From Arcuatula senhousia (lineage: Eukaryota > Mollusca > Bivalvia > Mytilida > Mytilidae), in NCBI GenBank assembly GCA_963971305.1, contig OZ020317.1, positions 20,850,001 to 20,914,000 of the forward strand: 64,000 nt of DNA, given 5' to 3'. Position numbers and translations under genes: made by a program. Shown piece by piece: positions 1 through 11,570 of this stretch. The notes below the pieces were generated by a model. That model had not been told where the DNA came from, made no database searches, and saw only the letters and a program-made list of their open reading frames with translations. Position 1 is the stretch's first letter. Every line of letters starts with the position of its first letter.

Positions 1-165
1 AGGCGCTCTACCAAAAATATTGAAAATGCCAAACACTGTATGAATATGAAGAGCATAGAACAGTATTACCAAAAATACCAAACTGGGGAACCAAATTATT
101 ACTAAGATATTCAACCTATGTCTGGGGTAGGAAGAACCTTAGGGTTTAGAGATATAATTTAAATT
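1..165 (-). repeat. Hammerhead repeat family 1, cut by window edge
   Basis: On the minus strand this is the same repeat as around 14290-14380 and 63540-63700. It carries the flanking body and, at the very edge, the 5' strand of ribozyme stem I (AGCGCCT). The catalytic core would lie outside the window, so activity cannot be judged. The same body lies at the far right end of the window in the same orientation. Confidence 0.7.
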
Positions 166-2339
166 AGCTCGTTATGACCAATTCAACTTTATCTAAAATA
201 ATAGCGGGTTCATTGGCAAAAATATCACTATTTAAAAGGTACATTCCCCTTAACTACCAAAATGGTGGATAGTTTCAAAGAAGATACAACAACAATATGA
301 CGAAGACGTGATGATTAGATGTTTCGTTAGCAAGTTGCTCAGTACAAATTACCTCCACAAAACGGGATAAAAAAATATTGTATGCACGTCAACAGGATAC
401 ATGTATACTACTCACAAACTATTTCTAAATTATGCTCAAAAGTTACAGATCAGTTGCTTCCATAAATTTTGTGACGGACTGACATACGGACACAAAGTGA
501 AATCGAGAATGAAACAAATCGCAGACTTTCCTGTCATTTTCAGATGATTCTACTCATTTCTTCCTTTTTAACACCCAATTGAAAATATGATTTGACTTCT
601 TTTCCTTATAAAGACATTAGACGTATCTAAAGTTTGAAGTATCATCATTTCATCACCTTCTTAAAACGCTCAGTATACCATCATATTACCGTTTTATACC
701 GGTTAATTGACGCATCAACTGACAAAAAAGACATTAACCAACTCATCAACAGACTTTAACCGTCAAATTTTTAATAAAAGGATGATTAACCATATCTAAA
801 ATATTTATATGTTAAAATTCTAATAACCAATAATTTAGCTAATAACTAATCGCACATTTTGGTACCAAAGCTGTGATTTTTTTCTAAGAGACTAATCGAT
901 TTTTGGTGAAAACATGTTTTTTTAGTCCTTAATACTGCTGTTACTGTCTCTGCGCCTATTCGTTTTGTTACAAACTGTGATGGCTTTCTGTCTGTGGAAT
1001 AATTTGAAATTATGCTGAAATGAATATCATTTTGTCCTACACTTTTTGTTTTTTGATTGGATACATATTTCATGTAAAAAATAGACGTTTTCCAGAGAAT
1101 TTGTGAATTAAATTTCAATTTTACTCTCAACAGACCTATTACCGACTCCATCAACAGACTCATTTTCCATTTAACTGCATATACAGGTAAATCAACAGAC
1201 TTTTTCGTCGATTAACCGACTGTCTGGCGTGTTTTTGTCTCAGTTGTAGAAAAACCCTGAAGATTTCAATAGTTATGACAGGAACTTAATAAATTGTAAG
1301 AAACATAGTGCCCGAACATTTATGGTCCTTACTGGTGCAAACTTATTTACTCTTAAGTAATTGAAGTCAATGAATGTGGCATAATGTTCGTTCTATATTC
1401 CCTTTTAACTATTGAAACACGTAATTAAAATTACAACAAAGTTCCAGACATGTATATGTCATATCATAACAAAGAATATGACGAGATGAGAAACCTTTTC
1501 ATTAAATTGGTTTTTGAAAATATCAAAATCTCTTATATGGAAATTAACAAGCAATTTTCAATTATATACAGAAATGGCTCCATTGATTAGGGTAAGCCTC
1601 ATTTTGCCATACCATTTTGGGAAACCAGATGCTATACTGTTTGCAGGAATTGAATGAAAATTGAATAACTTTGAGCTCATAATAAAAACGAAAGAATATG
1701 GAATATGTGTCACAAAGACACGATCCACATATTGATGTTTATTTTTATAATAGTAAAATTACAAACATTCAATTCGTGTGGAACACTTTTCTGGATTAAC
1801 CTTCATCAGACACGCTAGGAGTCGAAAAATTCGAAGACCGGAAGGACATTAGATTTAAACAAATATACCGATTTCTAAATCATTTGTAACACTGACAGAT
1901 TATAAAGATTCAATAGACATCATAACAAATATTTTAGCTTACACCCCCCAACACACATAAACAGAAAACATATAAAAATTTGGGTTTTTTTTGCTATTCT
2001 TTGCATAAAGACAGAGAAATGCTGACCTTAGACAAAACTAGTAGTTATACCAAAAGAAGCGAATGTCTTTTGTTGAGTTGGCTTTCCTGTTAAAACTTTC
2101 TTTATTTGTTTGACAATCCTTTGAATAGTTCTTCTTACGTAAATATAAATGCTTACAACAATTTTAAATTTTCAGACACCTTGTGCCGTCTAAAGTTGAA
2201 AACGAAGAAAACGAAAATATTCTAAGTAATATTGCTATGGATTTTAATATTAAAAATAATAGACTTTTTTATTTCAAATTATCTGGAGCGTTCAAACATT
2301 TTGACTCATTTATTTATACAAGAAAACATTTTGTAGTTG
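166..2339. other. AT-rich intergenic stretch, no gene seen
   Basis: I see no coding pattern, splice-bounded exon or recognisable repeat. The open frames here (for example 846-1163 minus and 2183-2560 plus) lack family motifs, and the second begins at a GTG. Confidence 0.5.
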
Positions 2340-2480
2340 AACTGCATGCCAGGCAATACAAATGTGTAATAAATATGTTGCGTACATGTACAAATAAAAT
2401 GTACATGTTGCAACATGCATGGTGCCATTGTACAAGTTACAACATGTACATCTTTTGCCCAACATGTTGGAACATTTACA
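2340..2480. repeat. Palindrome-rich satellite-like fragment (TGTTGCAACA)
   Basis: This is a single diverged fragment of the unit seen in tandem at 5300-7040. It contains repeated ACATGTTGCAACATG-type palindromes spaced by short AT-rich runs. Confidence 0.6.
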
Positions 2481-2556
2481 GACTTATTGACTTATTAATG
2501 AATTTTTTTCAAACCTTTTCAATTGTTCTTAAAGACAAAATATTTCCTTTTTTAGA

Positions 2557-3235
2557 TTAAAGGCATATTGTCTACGAAAAATTATTTTTTTATAAAACCT
2601 AAAAATTGTCGTCAGACTATTCTTTTTGTTTATTCAGAAAGATACAAACCTTCAAAATAACACTAGGGTACCTTATTACTTCAAAAATTGAAAAATATCT
2701 AATATTTGTAAAGCTTTACAAAAATTCATATTCATGAGATGTATATGAGCTGTAAGCATGCGCACTATACTTTCTTTGATTGAAAACTTACAAAGTTCTT
2801 GCACGTGGTGCATAATCTGTTTCTCGAAGTTTTAGCTCGGAAGAAAATTAAAACAGCAACCGAATATTAGAGCTACTTAATGAATAAAACTGACAGTTAT
2901 TGCCTGTATTATGTTTTGGATGTGATTTAAAAGGTAAACACGAAAAATATTGGCATTTTTTCAACATATCCATGTATTCGGGGACAAAACCCGAGATTCC
3001 GATTAGTGTCCGTGTTAAAACTACTCAGTCTAAATCTGTGTCAATGTGACGTAGTGCAGGTAAATAAAATATCAATCAATATTGTCGAGCTATTTTGATC
3101 AAAATAAACTACTTTTGAGGCAAAATTTATGGCAAATGTGTTTTTAAATATTCATTTTATTGCATTTCGGTCCAATTGACACCAAAAAAATGGGGGGTAA
3201 AAAAAATGAGTTTGCCGTAGACAATATGCCTTTAA
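2557..3235. mobile_element. TTAA-flanked inverted-repeat element (piggyBac-like MITE) 1
   Basis: The element starts TTAA-AGGCATATTGTCTACG and ends with the exact inverted copy followed by TTAA. The 16-bp terminal inverted repeats and TTAA at both ends are what non-autonomous piggyBac-type elements leave. About 680 bp long, with no transposase frame. The piggyBac assignment rests only on the TTAA target and is inference. Confidence 0.7.
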
Positions 3236-4068
3236 GAGTGTCAAATACGTAAAAGTCAGCTTAAGATTAACTGTGTTTGTTTATTAATCTTAAAATCTAC
3301 TCGGAAACTTGTTTTTGCCCCTTAGATTAAACAAGAATATACATGATAGAAATCAAAATGATATATTACATATGGTTTGTCATTCTTACAATTTCATTGG
3401 ATTATTTGGTCATGTGATTTTATGGATATTTAGTATATTTCTTTGCTATGGAAACTAAAACGATGCATTTTTGGTATATTGACGCTATGTTTCTATTTTT
3501 ACCTATATTAACGCTATATAACTAAATTTAGATCCGGATATTCGTCCGTTCTTGACCTTTTTTATACACATCTGTGTGACGTCATTTTAGACGTCTTGAA
3601 TATTGACGTAGCTTGCATTCTAACGGTGTGAGAATATATACATAACCAACAATGAAAATGAGTTTGATTCAGTGATTTTGTTTAAAATGTTTAGAATGTT
3701 ATAAATTACATCTGATTTTTCGGTAAGTATCTGTAAATAATTGTTAATGCAGCCGCCATGACCACCAAGACAAAAGAATGCAGCGAAGAAGGGTATGTCA
3801 GCATTTCACAAAGACGCAATAAACTTACTACCCAAAACTTTAGGCTAGAAATAATAACAATTAAGGTGTGGAAGATTTCGTAGGTAAATTAGTTAATTTT
3901 TGTTTTGATATTGCAAGTTAAAAAATTATGACATCGAAAAAAAACGTAAAAATCTTTGAATTTAAATTTCATGATGTCAAAACATTAAAAAAGCAATTCA
4001 TTAACTCTAATTAAAAAAAAACAACTACATATGTAATATAACAATGATGGACTTTTGACTATGTGAAT
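3236..4068. other. Intergenic stretch, no gene seen
   Basis: AT-rich sequence with no recognisable exon, repeat boundary or RNA gene. Confidence 0.5.
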
Positions 4069-4154
4069 ACATTATATATGGACCTGTTTAGAATATATTG
4101 ACCTCGGACCTCGTCCTCGTTCAATATATGCCTAACAGGTCCATATATAATGTA
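4069..4154. repeat. Imperfect inverted repeat (TATATGGACCTGTT arms)
   Basis: Two arms of about 34 nt around a short CG-containing centre fold back on each other with a few mismatches. It sits at the end of the family-2 hammerhead repeat. A related GGTCCATATA-rich sequence flanks the family-2 copy near 49800-49870, so the hairpin may be part of that repeat. Confidence 0.7.
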
Positions 4155-4450
4155 TTGAAAATAACAAATACCAAAACGCGGGTATAAACGGTTAATTTGG
4201 ATATGCTATATATCGATATTTCAAGGAGTAACCTCTCATCAGTAGCATTTAAACCAAAACATTGGAAGGTCAAAATTCCAAACAGTTGAAAACGAAAAGT
4301 ACTCAAAACCAAAATGTTCGAACAAGGAAGCCAAATCCAGCACCGAGGATATCGACCATGTGCATTACAAGGAAAGAAACCTGGTGTTTTATTATTTTTA
4401 TGGGTGTTATAGGTCCATAATTGATAAATATCAATGACCACACAAATTTA
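4155..4450 (-). mobile_element. Hammerhead repeat family 2, copy 1
   Basis: On the minus strand the body matches those at 16980-17310, 35371-35735 and 49880-50085, including an AAAACACCAGGTT-type segment followed by the ribozyme. No protein is encoded; short frames over it (4121-4441 minus) are shadows. It looks like a non-autonomous, retrozyme-like repeat, which is inference from the ribozyme and from the tandem copy at 35371. Confidence 0.7.
4203..4248 (-). ncRNA. Hammerhead ribozyme, type I, intact by inspection (family 2)
   Basis: Stem I is ATGCTA with TAGCAT, six perfect pairs. The core CTGATGA is followed by stem II GAGG/CCTT (one G-U pair) with loop TTACT, then GAAA. Stem III is a short hairpin, A-TAT-CG-ATA-T. 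The cleavage triplet is AUA, so the nucleotide 5' of the cut is A, which the NUH rule allows. Every conserved core position is present. Compared with 35636-35681, the first stem I pair is A-U rather than G-C, a compensatory change. Confidence 0.82.
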
Positions 4451-5299
4451 ACTGGGTAGATGTTTTAAGTTAAAATACCACAATGTTGACTGAATCAAAG
4501 CAGATATTATATTAAGAGATTGTGCTGCTTGCAAAAACAAGTCTTCAGCAAATAACACCTTTACTGAAGGGATGATACAAACTCTCATACAAGAAAAAGG
4601 CCAAAGTAAGCTGCAGCCACAGAGACTTGGTCCTCTGTTGAAATATTTTGTTCGAGTCAAAATGTCACACGAAAAAAAACATTGCACCCTGACAAATAAA
4701 ATATTGATAGAAGGTTGCAAGTCCCTGTGCAGCAGCTCAGAGCTTTACTCCCACATATAGCAGAGTTCTAAAGCATGTCAGTGTCATTAAAGTTGAGCTT
4801 TAGATAAACTTATTTGTAAAAAAAGAAAGAAGGTAATCAGTGTTGGACTGCAATTTATTTTGACGAGAAAAATCTTTCATTTGATCTGATCTAATTGTAA
4901 ACGAATTTTTTAAATGCATTAAAAATTAACTACAAATCTTAATAAGTGTCCATAGGAGTTATCAAGTATAAACGAGTGTATGACATGATGACAAAAGATT
5001 ACATGAGTAGGACACTGATTTAGATAACATGGGATGTGATTGTGAATGCACCTGATGTACTTGATGTGATTTTAGAGACTGTATGCAAAATGTCAGTTTG
5101 AAGGAAATTTCTTTTGCAATTGCAAAAAGAAAAAAAATTGTAATGGGACAGGTAAATGTCCCAAAAAGAACTTGTAACGCAACTTGAAAATTTGAAGTTG
5201 ACTGGTCATTATTGCTGAATTTTGTCCATATTCCTTGATAACTCTTGTATTTGTAAATAAAGTGGAAATCAAAGCAAATTACATTCTGTTATTCATAAC
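4451..5299. other. Intergenic stretch, no gene seen
   Basis: Two overlapping opposite-strand frames (4448-4720 and 4572-4760) have no recognisable domain, and I treat them as chance. Confidence 0.45.
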
Positions 5300-5771
5300 T
5301 AGACACCAATTATTCTTTATATGTCTTTTATACAAGTTAGAATAAACTTCATTCAAATCGTTGTGCATGCTGAAACATGTACAGCAATAGGTGAACAAGT
5401 TGCAACTTGTATGATTGCACCATACATGTTGCAACATGTACATTTTATTTGTCCATGTTGAAACATGTACAATGTTTCAACTTGCACACAACATATGCAC
5501 TAACAAATTACTAATAGATACCAAACACAACGTGCTTACAGTTTATTTATCAAAGTTTAATCATTGATAATTCCTTAGATGTCATTTGTACAATTTACAA
5601 CGAACTTCATTCAAATGCGTGTACATGTTGCAGCATGTACAGCAAAATGTGTACAAGTTGCAACTTGCACGATTGTACCATGCATGTAGCAACAGGTACA
5701 GTTTATTTATACATGTTGCAACATGTACATGTACAATGTTGCAACTTGTACACAACATATACACTTATAAA
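5300..5771. repeat. Tandem satellite, about 253-258 bp unit, rich in GTTGCAAC palindromes
   Basis: Two successive units share a CTTAGATGTCATTTGTACA-like start and an ACTAATAGATACC-like segment. Each unit holds several palindromes; a perfect 18-bp one, TACATGTTGCAACATGTA, lies at 5423-5440 and again at 5710-5727. The array continues at 6748-7040 after an insertion. Small frames here encode only Cys/Tyr-rich repeat translation. Confidence 0.8.
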
Positions 5772-6040
5772 TTATATAAAGGTAATAACAAAACTACCGA
5801 ACTTGAATGATCAATCTCATAGTCCAGAGAATATGACAAAAAACGAATCATTCATACCAGAGAATTGGTGGATCGCAATGGTCCTGACTTGGTACAGGCA
5901 TTTCAAACGAAATGGTGGGTTAAACCAGGTTTTATGGCGCCAAACCTCCCTCTTCCATTACGATCTTAGGATCCGGTAATGACCATAGAACACAACATAG
6001 TTGTGAGACACAATAGGGATATTGAGGTGATCATCTCAGT
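5772..6040 (-). repeat. Dispersed repeat B, minus copy
   Basis: Matches 13920-14110 (plus) and 53090-53340 (minus). A shared landmark is GGCGCCATAAAACC (plus sense at 13950). No coding content recognised. It forms the left part of the material inserted into the satellite. Confidence 0.65.
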
Positions 6041-6747
6041 ACAGCAGACCAGTCAAACACTAATAAAACAATTAATTATCATATCTTTTAACTCAATTTT
6101 GAACTTTTCTACTAGTGGCTGATAAGGAAGAAAGAATTTTTTAAGTAATCGTATGAGACGTATTTTCTTATAGCCCTGCTCCAAAAGTCGGTCACGAAGA
6201 AATCGGTGTCTGATCAAAAAGTCTGTGAAATGTGTGCAAGCTCTGGCATATCGAATAAGTTTAACGCGCGTCAGGCGTAGCAAAATTTATTGTCTGGAAC
6301 TTTGTTGTCATTTGTATCGTGAAATATAAACACCGTATGCAAAAGAAGTAGGTATATTGCTCTGTAGATTAGGAAAATTAATAATGTGAAAATTAAAATC
6401 GTCTCGTTTATCGTAAATTTTTGTACTGAGATGACCACCTTGGTCAAATTCGAGGTGCAAATCCAAGAAAGACGTGAAGCAATTTGATTCAGTGGTCTCT
6501 TTAATCTCCGATTCCGGAGGATATATTGAAGGAATCCATCTACCAAATGCAGTGTTATTGACAGAAAGGACATCACCAATATATCTGAATGTAAGATTAA
6601 ATGACCTTGCCTCTTTGATCTTCTTGTTCTTTACGAGTCCCTGAAGAAATTTAGTCTCGTAAGAGTATAAAAACAAATCGGCGAGGAGAGGAGCACAGTT
6701 TGTGCCCATTGGAATGCCGATTTGTTGTTGAAAAATCTCTCCTCCTT
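6041..6747 (-). pseudogene. Penelope-like element reverse transcriptase fragment, broken
   Basis: The minus strand encodes an RT segment with MGTNCAPLLADLFL, then RYIGDVLSVNN (the catalytic YxDD reads YIGD here, losing the first aspartate), then FLDLHLEFD, and a C-terminal IRYARAC-type segment. It matches the copy at 62451-63212. The frame breaks where a piece of a hammerhead repeat (6262-6315) sits between the ISR and KLIRYARAC segments. There is no endonuclease domain. The missing aspartate and the insertion make it dead. Confidence 0.8.
6262..6315 (+). repeat. Hammerhead family 1 fragment (3' half) inside RT fragment
   Basis: Contains ACGCGCGTCAGGCGTAG, that is stem III, the GUC cleavage site and the 3' strand of stem I, then the TTATTGTCTGGAACTTTG flank. 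The CTGATGA core and stem II are absent, so it cannot self-cleave. It interrupts the PLE reading frame. Confidence 0.75.
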
Positions 6748-7040
6748 ACTAATAGATACCAAACACAACGCCCTTACAGTTTATTGGTCAAAGTTTAATT
6801 ATATATTATTCCTTAGATGTCATTTGCACAAGTTAGAACAAACTTCATTCAATTTTTTGTAAATGTTGCAACATGTACAACAAAAGGTGTACATATTGTA
6901 ACTTGTAGGATAGCACCATACTTGTTGCAGCATGTACATTGCATTTATTGCAACATGTATAATTTTGCAACTTGTACACACCATATACACTAACATATTA
7001 TTGATAGATACCAAACACAACGTGCTTGCAGTTTATTGGC
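6748..7040. repeat. Tandem satellite resumes
   Basis: The unit of 5300-5771 resumes at ACTAATAGATACC, with a second occurrence of the same landmark near 7003 (spacing about 253). The 5772-6747 block is therefore an insertion in the array. Confidence 0.75.
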
Positions 7041-7132
7041 CAACGTTTAATTATTTATTAAATGTCATATATTCATTAATAACTACGAGGTTGGTGATAC
7101 CAAATAGCATTTTGAAAAGAATTTACATATAA

Positions 7133-7265
7133 CAGTGTTCTCATTTTTTTCCAAAAGGTAAAGTGTTATTTGAAAATTACCGACCACCTTACCCAAAGGA
7201 AAGATGGTCGGCTCTGAAAAGAAGTTGGTCGGTACATCCGGTTAAATGGTGAAAGGAGAACACTG
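7133..7265. mobile_element. Short inverted-repeat element (CAGTGTTCTC ends)
   Basis: A 133-bp element with ends CAGTGTTCTC and GAGAACACTG and an internal GGTCGG / CCGACC-rich part. Flanks ACATATAA and AATATATA could be a decayed 8-bp duplication, which would suggest an hAT-type MITE. That assignment is weak. Confidence 0.55.
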
Positions 7266-8061
7266 AATATATATGTGTTACAGAGAATGTGTGTACTTCG
7301 GTCTTAAAAGTAAATCCTAGAAATAACGTGTAATCGCTAAATCGCTTGGGTATTACGTGCAACCCTTAATTTTTGCCAGGGATTTCACGAAATCCATGAT
7401 TTTTGTTCATTTTTAAACGTTTTCCCTGACTCTCAAAAAGACTTCAAAATGAATCGTTTTCTTCACCATTCTATTATTAAATAACATAATTTCAAACAAA
7501 AATCTATAAAGTATCGTGCCTTTTCAGTGTGTTTAATATAATTATTTCTTCTAATATTTTTTTTTATTCTTTCAATATAAAATATAACCACGACCAGGAA
7601 AGATAAAAAGTAAAATAGATGAAGTATATAAGATTCGCTTTTCTCCTCTTAATCTATTTCATATTTTTTAAAATGGCAATAATATTCTGAATTTAAAGTT
7701 TTACAACTTCAAGGTTTATTTTGAGTTTCCTTGTAGCTTCACTTTTAACTTCTATGTGTTTAGATATTAAGTAAATCTATTGGATTTTTATAACACGTCA
7801 CATAGAGATAATGGTTTTTTTCTCATTATTTGTTCCTTTAAGAATTTACTGATTTATTTTGTTCACATACAATCCTCCCTTCTCTTGAAAAAAATCAAGA
7901 ATCCAGTGTAAACACCTCAGGACATTCTCAGACCTACTTGTATGAAAATTAGCACATGAATTTAGATCAAGTTTAAGTGTTCTACAGGTTTTCTTTAGAG
8001 CCTGGGTAGCAGAGTTGGTTATTTTTGATTCAGTGGTACTGTGAATCAACTGTATTTTAAA
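7266..8061. other. Intergenic stretch, no gene seen
   Basis: AT-rich with homopolymer runs. The frame at 7846-8196 minus overlaps the PLE tail and is not a gene. Confidence 0.45.
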
Positions 8062-8230
8062 GAAGCAGAGGTACCAATGGGGTATCCGAATGTCAAAAGT
8101 CCGAAAGAGCAGAGACAAAACCAGTAAACACCAACAAGAACAGGACAAACACAGACAACATGTAAAACATGGAAACACAAAACAACTGAATATCAATCAA
8201 CAACGCGAACTCCAGTCGAAACAAGAGTGA
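8062..8230 (-). mobile_element. Penelope-like element 3' end fragment
   Basis: On the minus strand this is the untranslated 3' end found downstream of the RT at 63220-63492, ending CCTCTGCTTC. It is heavily 5'-truncated with no RT left. Related tails are at 24873, 34008, 45003 and 45316. Confidence 0.8.
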
Positions 8231-8668
8231 ACTCAGGTGCTTGCTTCAGCATAAACATATGAACCAAATCTCGTGGGCCAAATCAAATAACATTTACATA
8301 AAATAAAATTAAAACAGTATTGTTGAATGAAAACGGGTACCTAAAATGATAATAAAACATAAGGGGGACATCCCTAAAATGTCCTTTAAGAGCGCGCTCA
8401 TGAAAAAAACATGCAAAATCGTCCAGTAGCAATGTTTTCAGTTTTGTAAAAGGATAGTGCAACTGAAAAACCATCCTTTAAGACTTATTCAGGCATTTTT
8501 TTTTCCTTCGAAAAATCTAAGATGGCCAAACTACAGGCCTCAAAAGCTATATATAGCATTCATCTTATTTATCAGTGATTTCAATAAAAAAAAATATTAA
8601 AACTAGACATTTTTATTGTGATCTATTTAGCTTACATATATTCAATGACAATTGTAACAATATTTTTT
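8231..8668. other. Intergenic stretch, no gene seen
   Basis: No recognisable feature; the frame at 8283-8474 minus has no domain. Confidence 0.4.
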
Positions 8669-10816
8669 AGCTCACCTGGACCGAAGGTCCAGGTGAGCTA
8701 TTACCATCACTTGGCGTCCGTCGTCGTCGTCTGTCGTCGTCGTCGTCGTCGTCTGTTAACAATTTTTCAAAAATCTTCTCCTCTGAAACTACCAAACAGA
8801 ATTTAATGAAACTTGGTATGAATGATCCTTAGGGTGTCCTGCACCAAACTTGTGTTTTGATTTTTGATCCGTTAAAAAACATGGCCGCCGTTACTAAAAA
8901 TAGACTAGGGGGGTCATACTACTGTTTTTTGCTTATAAATCAAAAAGTATAAGAGATAGAGGAAATCTGAGGCCACGCTACTGATTCAGCATCAAAAGCT
9001 CTACAAAAGTCTCCATTTGGTCAAAGTTGTCAGATGACCCCTTATAGGGGTTTCAGCCCCTTAAAAGTGAAAAATAGCATTTTTTCATGTTTTTGGCCTA
9101 CAGAATGAAAACTATTGCAGATAAAGATTAGCTGTTGCTTGCTTAAATGTTCAGCTCATTTAACTCTACAAAAGTCTCCATAGGGTCGAAGTTGTCAGAT
9201 GACCCCTTATAGGGGTTACGGCCCCTTAAAGGTGAAAAATAGCCATTTTTCATGTTTTTGGCCTACAAAATGAAAACTATTGCAGATAGAGATTAGCTGT
9301 TGCTTGCTAAAATGTTTAGCTCATTTAGCTGTACGAAAATCTCCATAGGATCGAAGTTGTCAGATAATCCCTTATAGGGGTTACGACCCCTGAAAAATGG
9401 CATTTTTTCATGTTTTTGGCCTACAGTGTGAAAACTATTGCACATAGAGATTAGCTGTTGCTTGCTTAAATGTTCAGCTCATTGAGCTTTAAAAAATTCT
9501 CCATAGGGTCGAAGTTGTCAGATGACCCCTCATAGGGGTTACAGCCCTTGAAAAATAGCGATTTTTTATGTTTTTGTCCTACAGAATGAAAACTATTGCA
9601 GATGGAGATTAGCTGTTGCTTGCTTAAATGTTCAGATCATTTAGCTCTACAAAATTCTCCATAGGGTCGAAGTTGTCAGATGACTCCTTATAGGGGTTAC
9701 GACCCCTGAAAAATGGCATTTCTTCATGTTTTTGTCCTACAGAATGAAAACTATTGCACATAGAGATTAGCTGTTGCTTGCTTAAATGTTCAGCTCATTG
9801 AGCTCTACAAAATTCTCTATAGGGTCGAAGTTGTCAGATGACCCCTCATAGGGGTTACAGCCCCTGAAAAATAGCGATTTTTTATGTTTTTGTCCTACAG
9901 AATGAAAACTATTGCAGATAGAGATTAGCTGTTGCTTGCTTAAATGTTCAGATCATTTAGCTCTACAAAATTCTCCATAGGGTCGAAGTTGTCAGATGAC
10001 TCCTTATAGGGGTTACGGCCCCTGAAAAATAGCGATTTTTCATGTTTTTGGCCGACAGAATGAAAACTATTGCAGATAGAGATTAGCTGTTGCTTGCTTA
10101 AATGTTCAGCTCATTTAGCTCTACAAAATTCTCCATATGGTCGAAGCTGTCAGATGACCCCTTATAGGGGTTACGGCCCCTGAAAAATAGCCATTTTTCA
10201 TGTTTTTGGCCTACAGAATGAAAACTATTGCAGATAGAGATTAGCTGTTGCTTGCTTAAATGTTCAGCTCATTTAGCTCTACAAAAGTCTCTATAGGGTC
10301 GAAGTTGTCAGATGACTCCTTATAGGGGTTATGGCCCCTTATAGGTGAAAAATGGTGTTTTTGGCCTATAGAATGAAAACTATTGCAGGTAGAGAAAAGC
10401 TGTTGCTTGCTTAAATGTTCAGCTCATTTAGCTCTACAAAAGTATAGGGTCAACATCAAGACCAGGTGAGCGATTCAGGCTCCTGGGAGCCTCTTGTTTC
10501 ATGTTTTTGGCCTATAGAATGAAAACTATAGCAGATAGAGAAAAGATGTTGTTTGCTTAAATGTTCAGTTCATTTTGCTCTTCAAAAGTCTTCATTGGGT
10601 CAAAGTTGTCAGATGACCCCTTATAGGGGCGATGGCCTCTAAAATAACGTTTTTTTCATGATTTGGGCCTATGGCTACAGAATGAAACTATAGTAGATAG
10701 AGAAAAGCTGTTACTTGCTTAAATGTTCAGCTCATTTAGCTCTAGAAAAGTCTTTACATGCATAGGGTTGACTCAAGACCAGGTGAGCGATTCAGGCTCC
10801 TGGGAGCCTCTTGTTT
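8669..10816 (+). mobile_element. Non-autonomous element with about eleven 158-bp tandem units
   Basis: It starts with a perfect 14-bp-arm palindrome AGCTCACCTGGACC-GAA-GGTCCAGGTGAGCT, followed by a GTC-rich run (8716-8752). Units then repeat with a spacing of almost exactly 158 bp (landmark CATGTTTTTGGCC at 9251, 9409, 9725, 10041 and 10199), each with TTGTCAGATGACCCCTTATA. The 3' end is ACCAGGTGAGC, a small hairpin AGGCTCC/GGAGCCT, then TCTTGTTT. This end occurs twice (10499 and 10816), so a second partial copy is fused on. The layout resembles Helentron-like bivalve repeats with internal tandem units, but no transposase is present and the class is inference. Confidence 0.75.
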
Positions 10817-11570
10817 TGAAAAAAGTGATGTTTTGTCTTTAAAATACAGTGCAATTTTCGTAATTCATAATTTTGGCTCCTCTGGTACCCTAAGGTAGGA
10901 CTTGGGCAATATTCCAGACTGCTCTGAAATGCTAAAATTTGTTATTTTTAAGCGCACTTATTTCCAAGGTAACGCTTTCTTATCCGTATTTTTTAGAAAT
11001 TCAAACAACATAATATATGAGGACAAACATATTAAAAAGCCAAGCTGGGATTTTACATTTTGACTTCGGGAAACAATGACATGTTTTTATAATTTTACAT
11101 AAAATTTAGGGAATCAGTTTAAGAATCTGAATGTGTTTGCTATGAAACAAAATACATTTAGAACATGTGATAAAACAGATGATCACCATTCGAGTACAAT
11201 TTATTGGCCGGGAAAGACATATACTTGTGGATTAATGGTGAAAGATGGGAATATCTGTGTACTTTGATGAAATGTCCTGAAATGATCAATTTTAGGGGTC
11301 TATTTTTCATGAATGAAGGGTTGGACTATTAATTTTGAATATGTTTCCAACGACTGCTATTTAGTCTGTAAAAACACATATTTTTAACTTTGCCTTCGGT
11401 CAGCTCTTTCATGTTACAGCATTACAAAAATTGAGATTTGGCCTTTTTTGCACATGGCTAAAAGGGCTTCAGGGGCATTAGAGTGGCATCGTTTTGAAGA
11501 AAAACTAAAAGAAGTACAGAATAGCAGACTTTATAGGCCAACTGTATGTAACTTGTTCTATATAAACAAA

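Noticed and set aside
1780..1810. A further hammerhead (CTGATGA on the minus strand at 1810-1804)
   Set aside because: The following stem II is short and the stem III region does not end in a U-H cleavage site, so the motif does not form a complete ribozyme.
5582..5979. Cys/Tyr-rich small proteins around 5582-5979
   Set aside because: They are translations of the palindromic satellite and repeat B.
7846..8196. 116-codon minus-strand frame, repeated in similar form at 44936-45136
   Set aside because: Both are the non-coding 3' tail of the Penelope-like element read in one frame.
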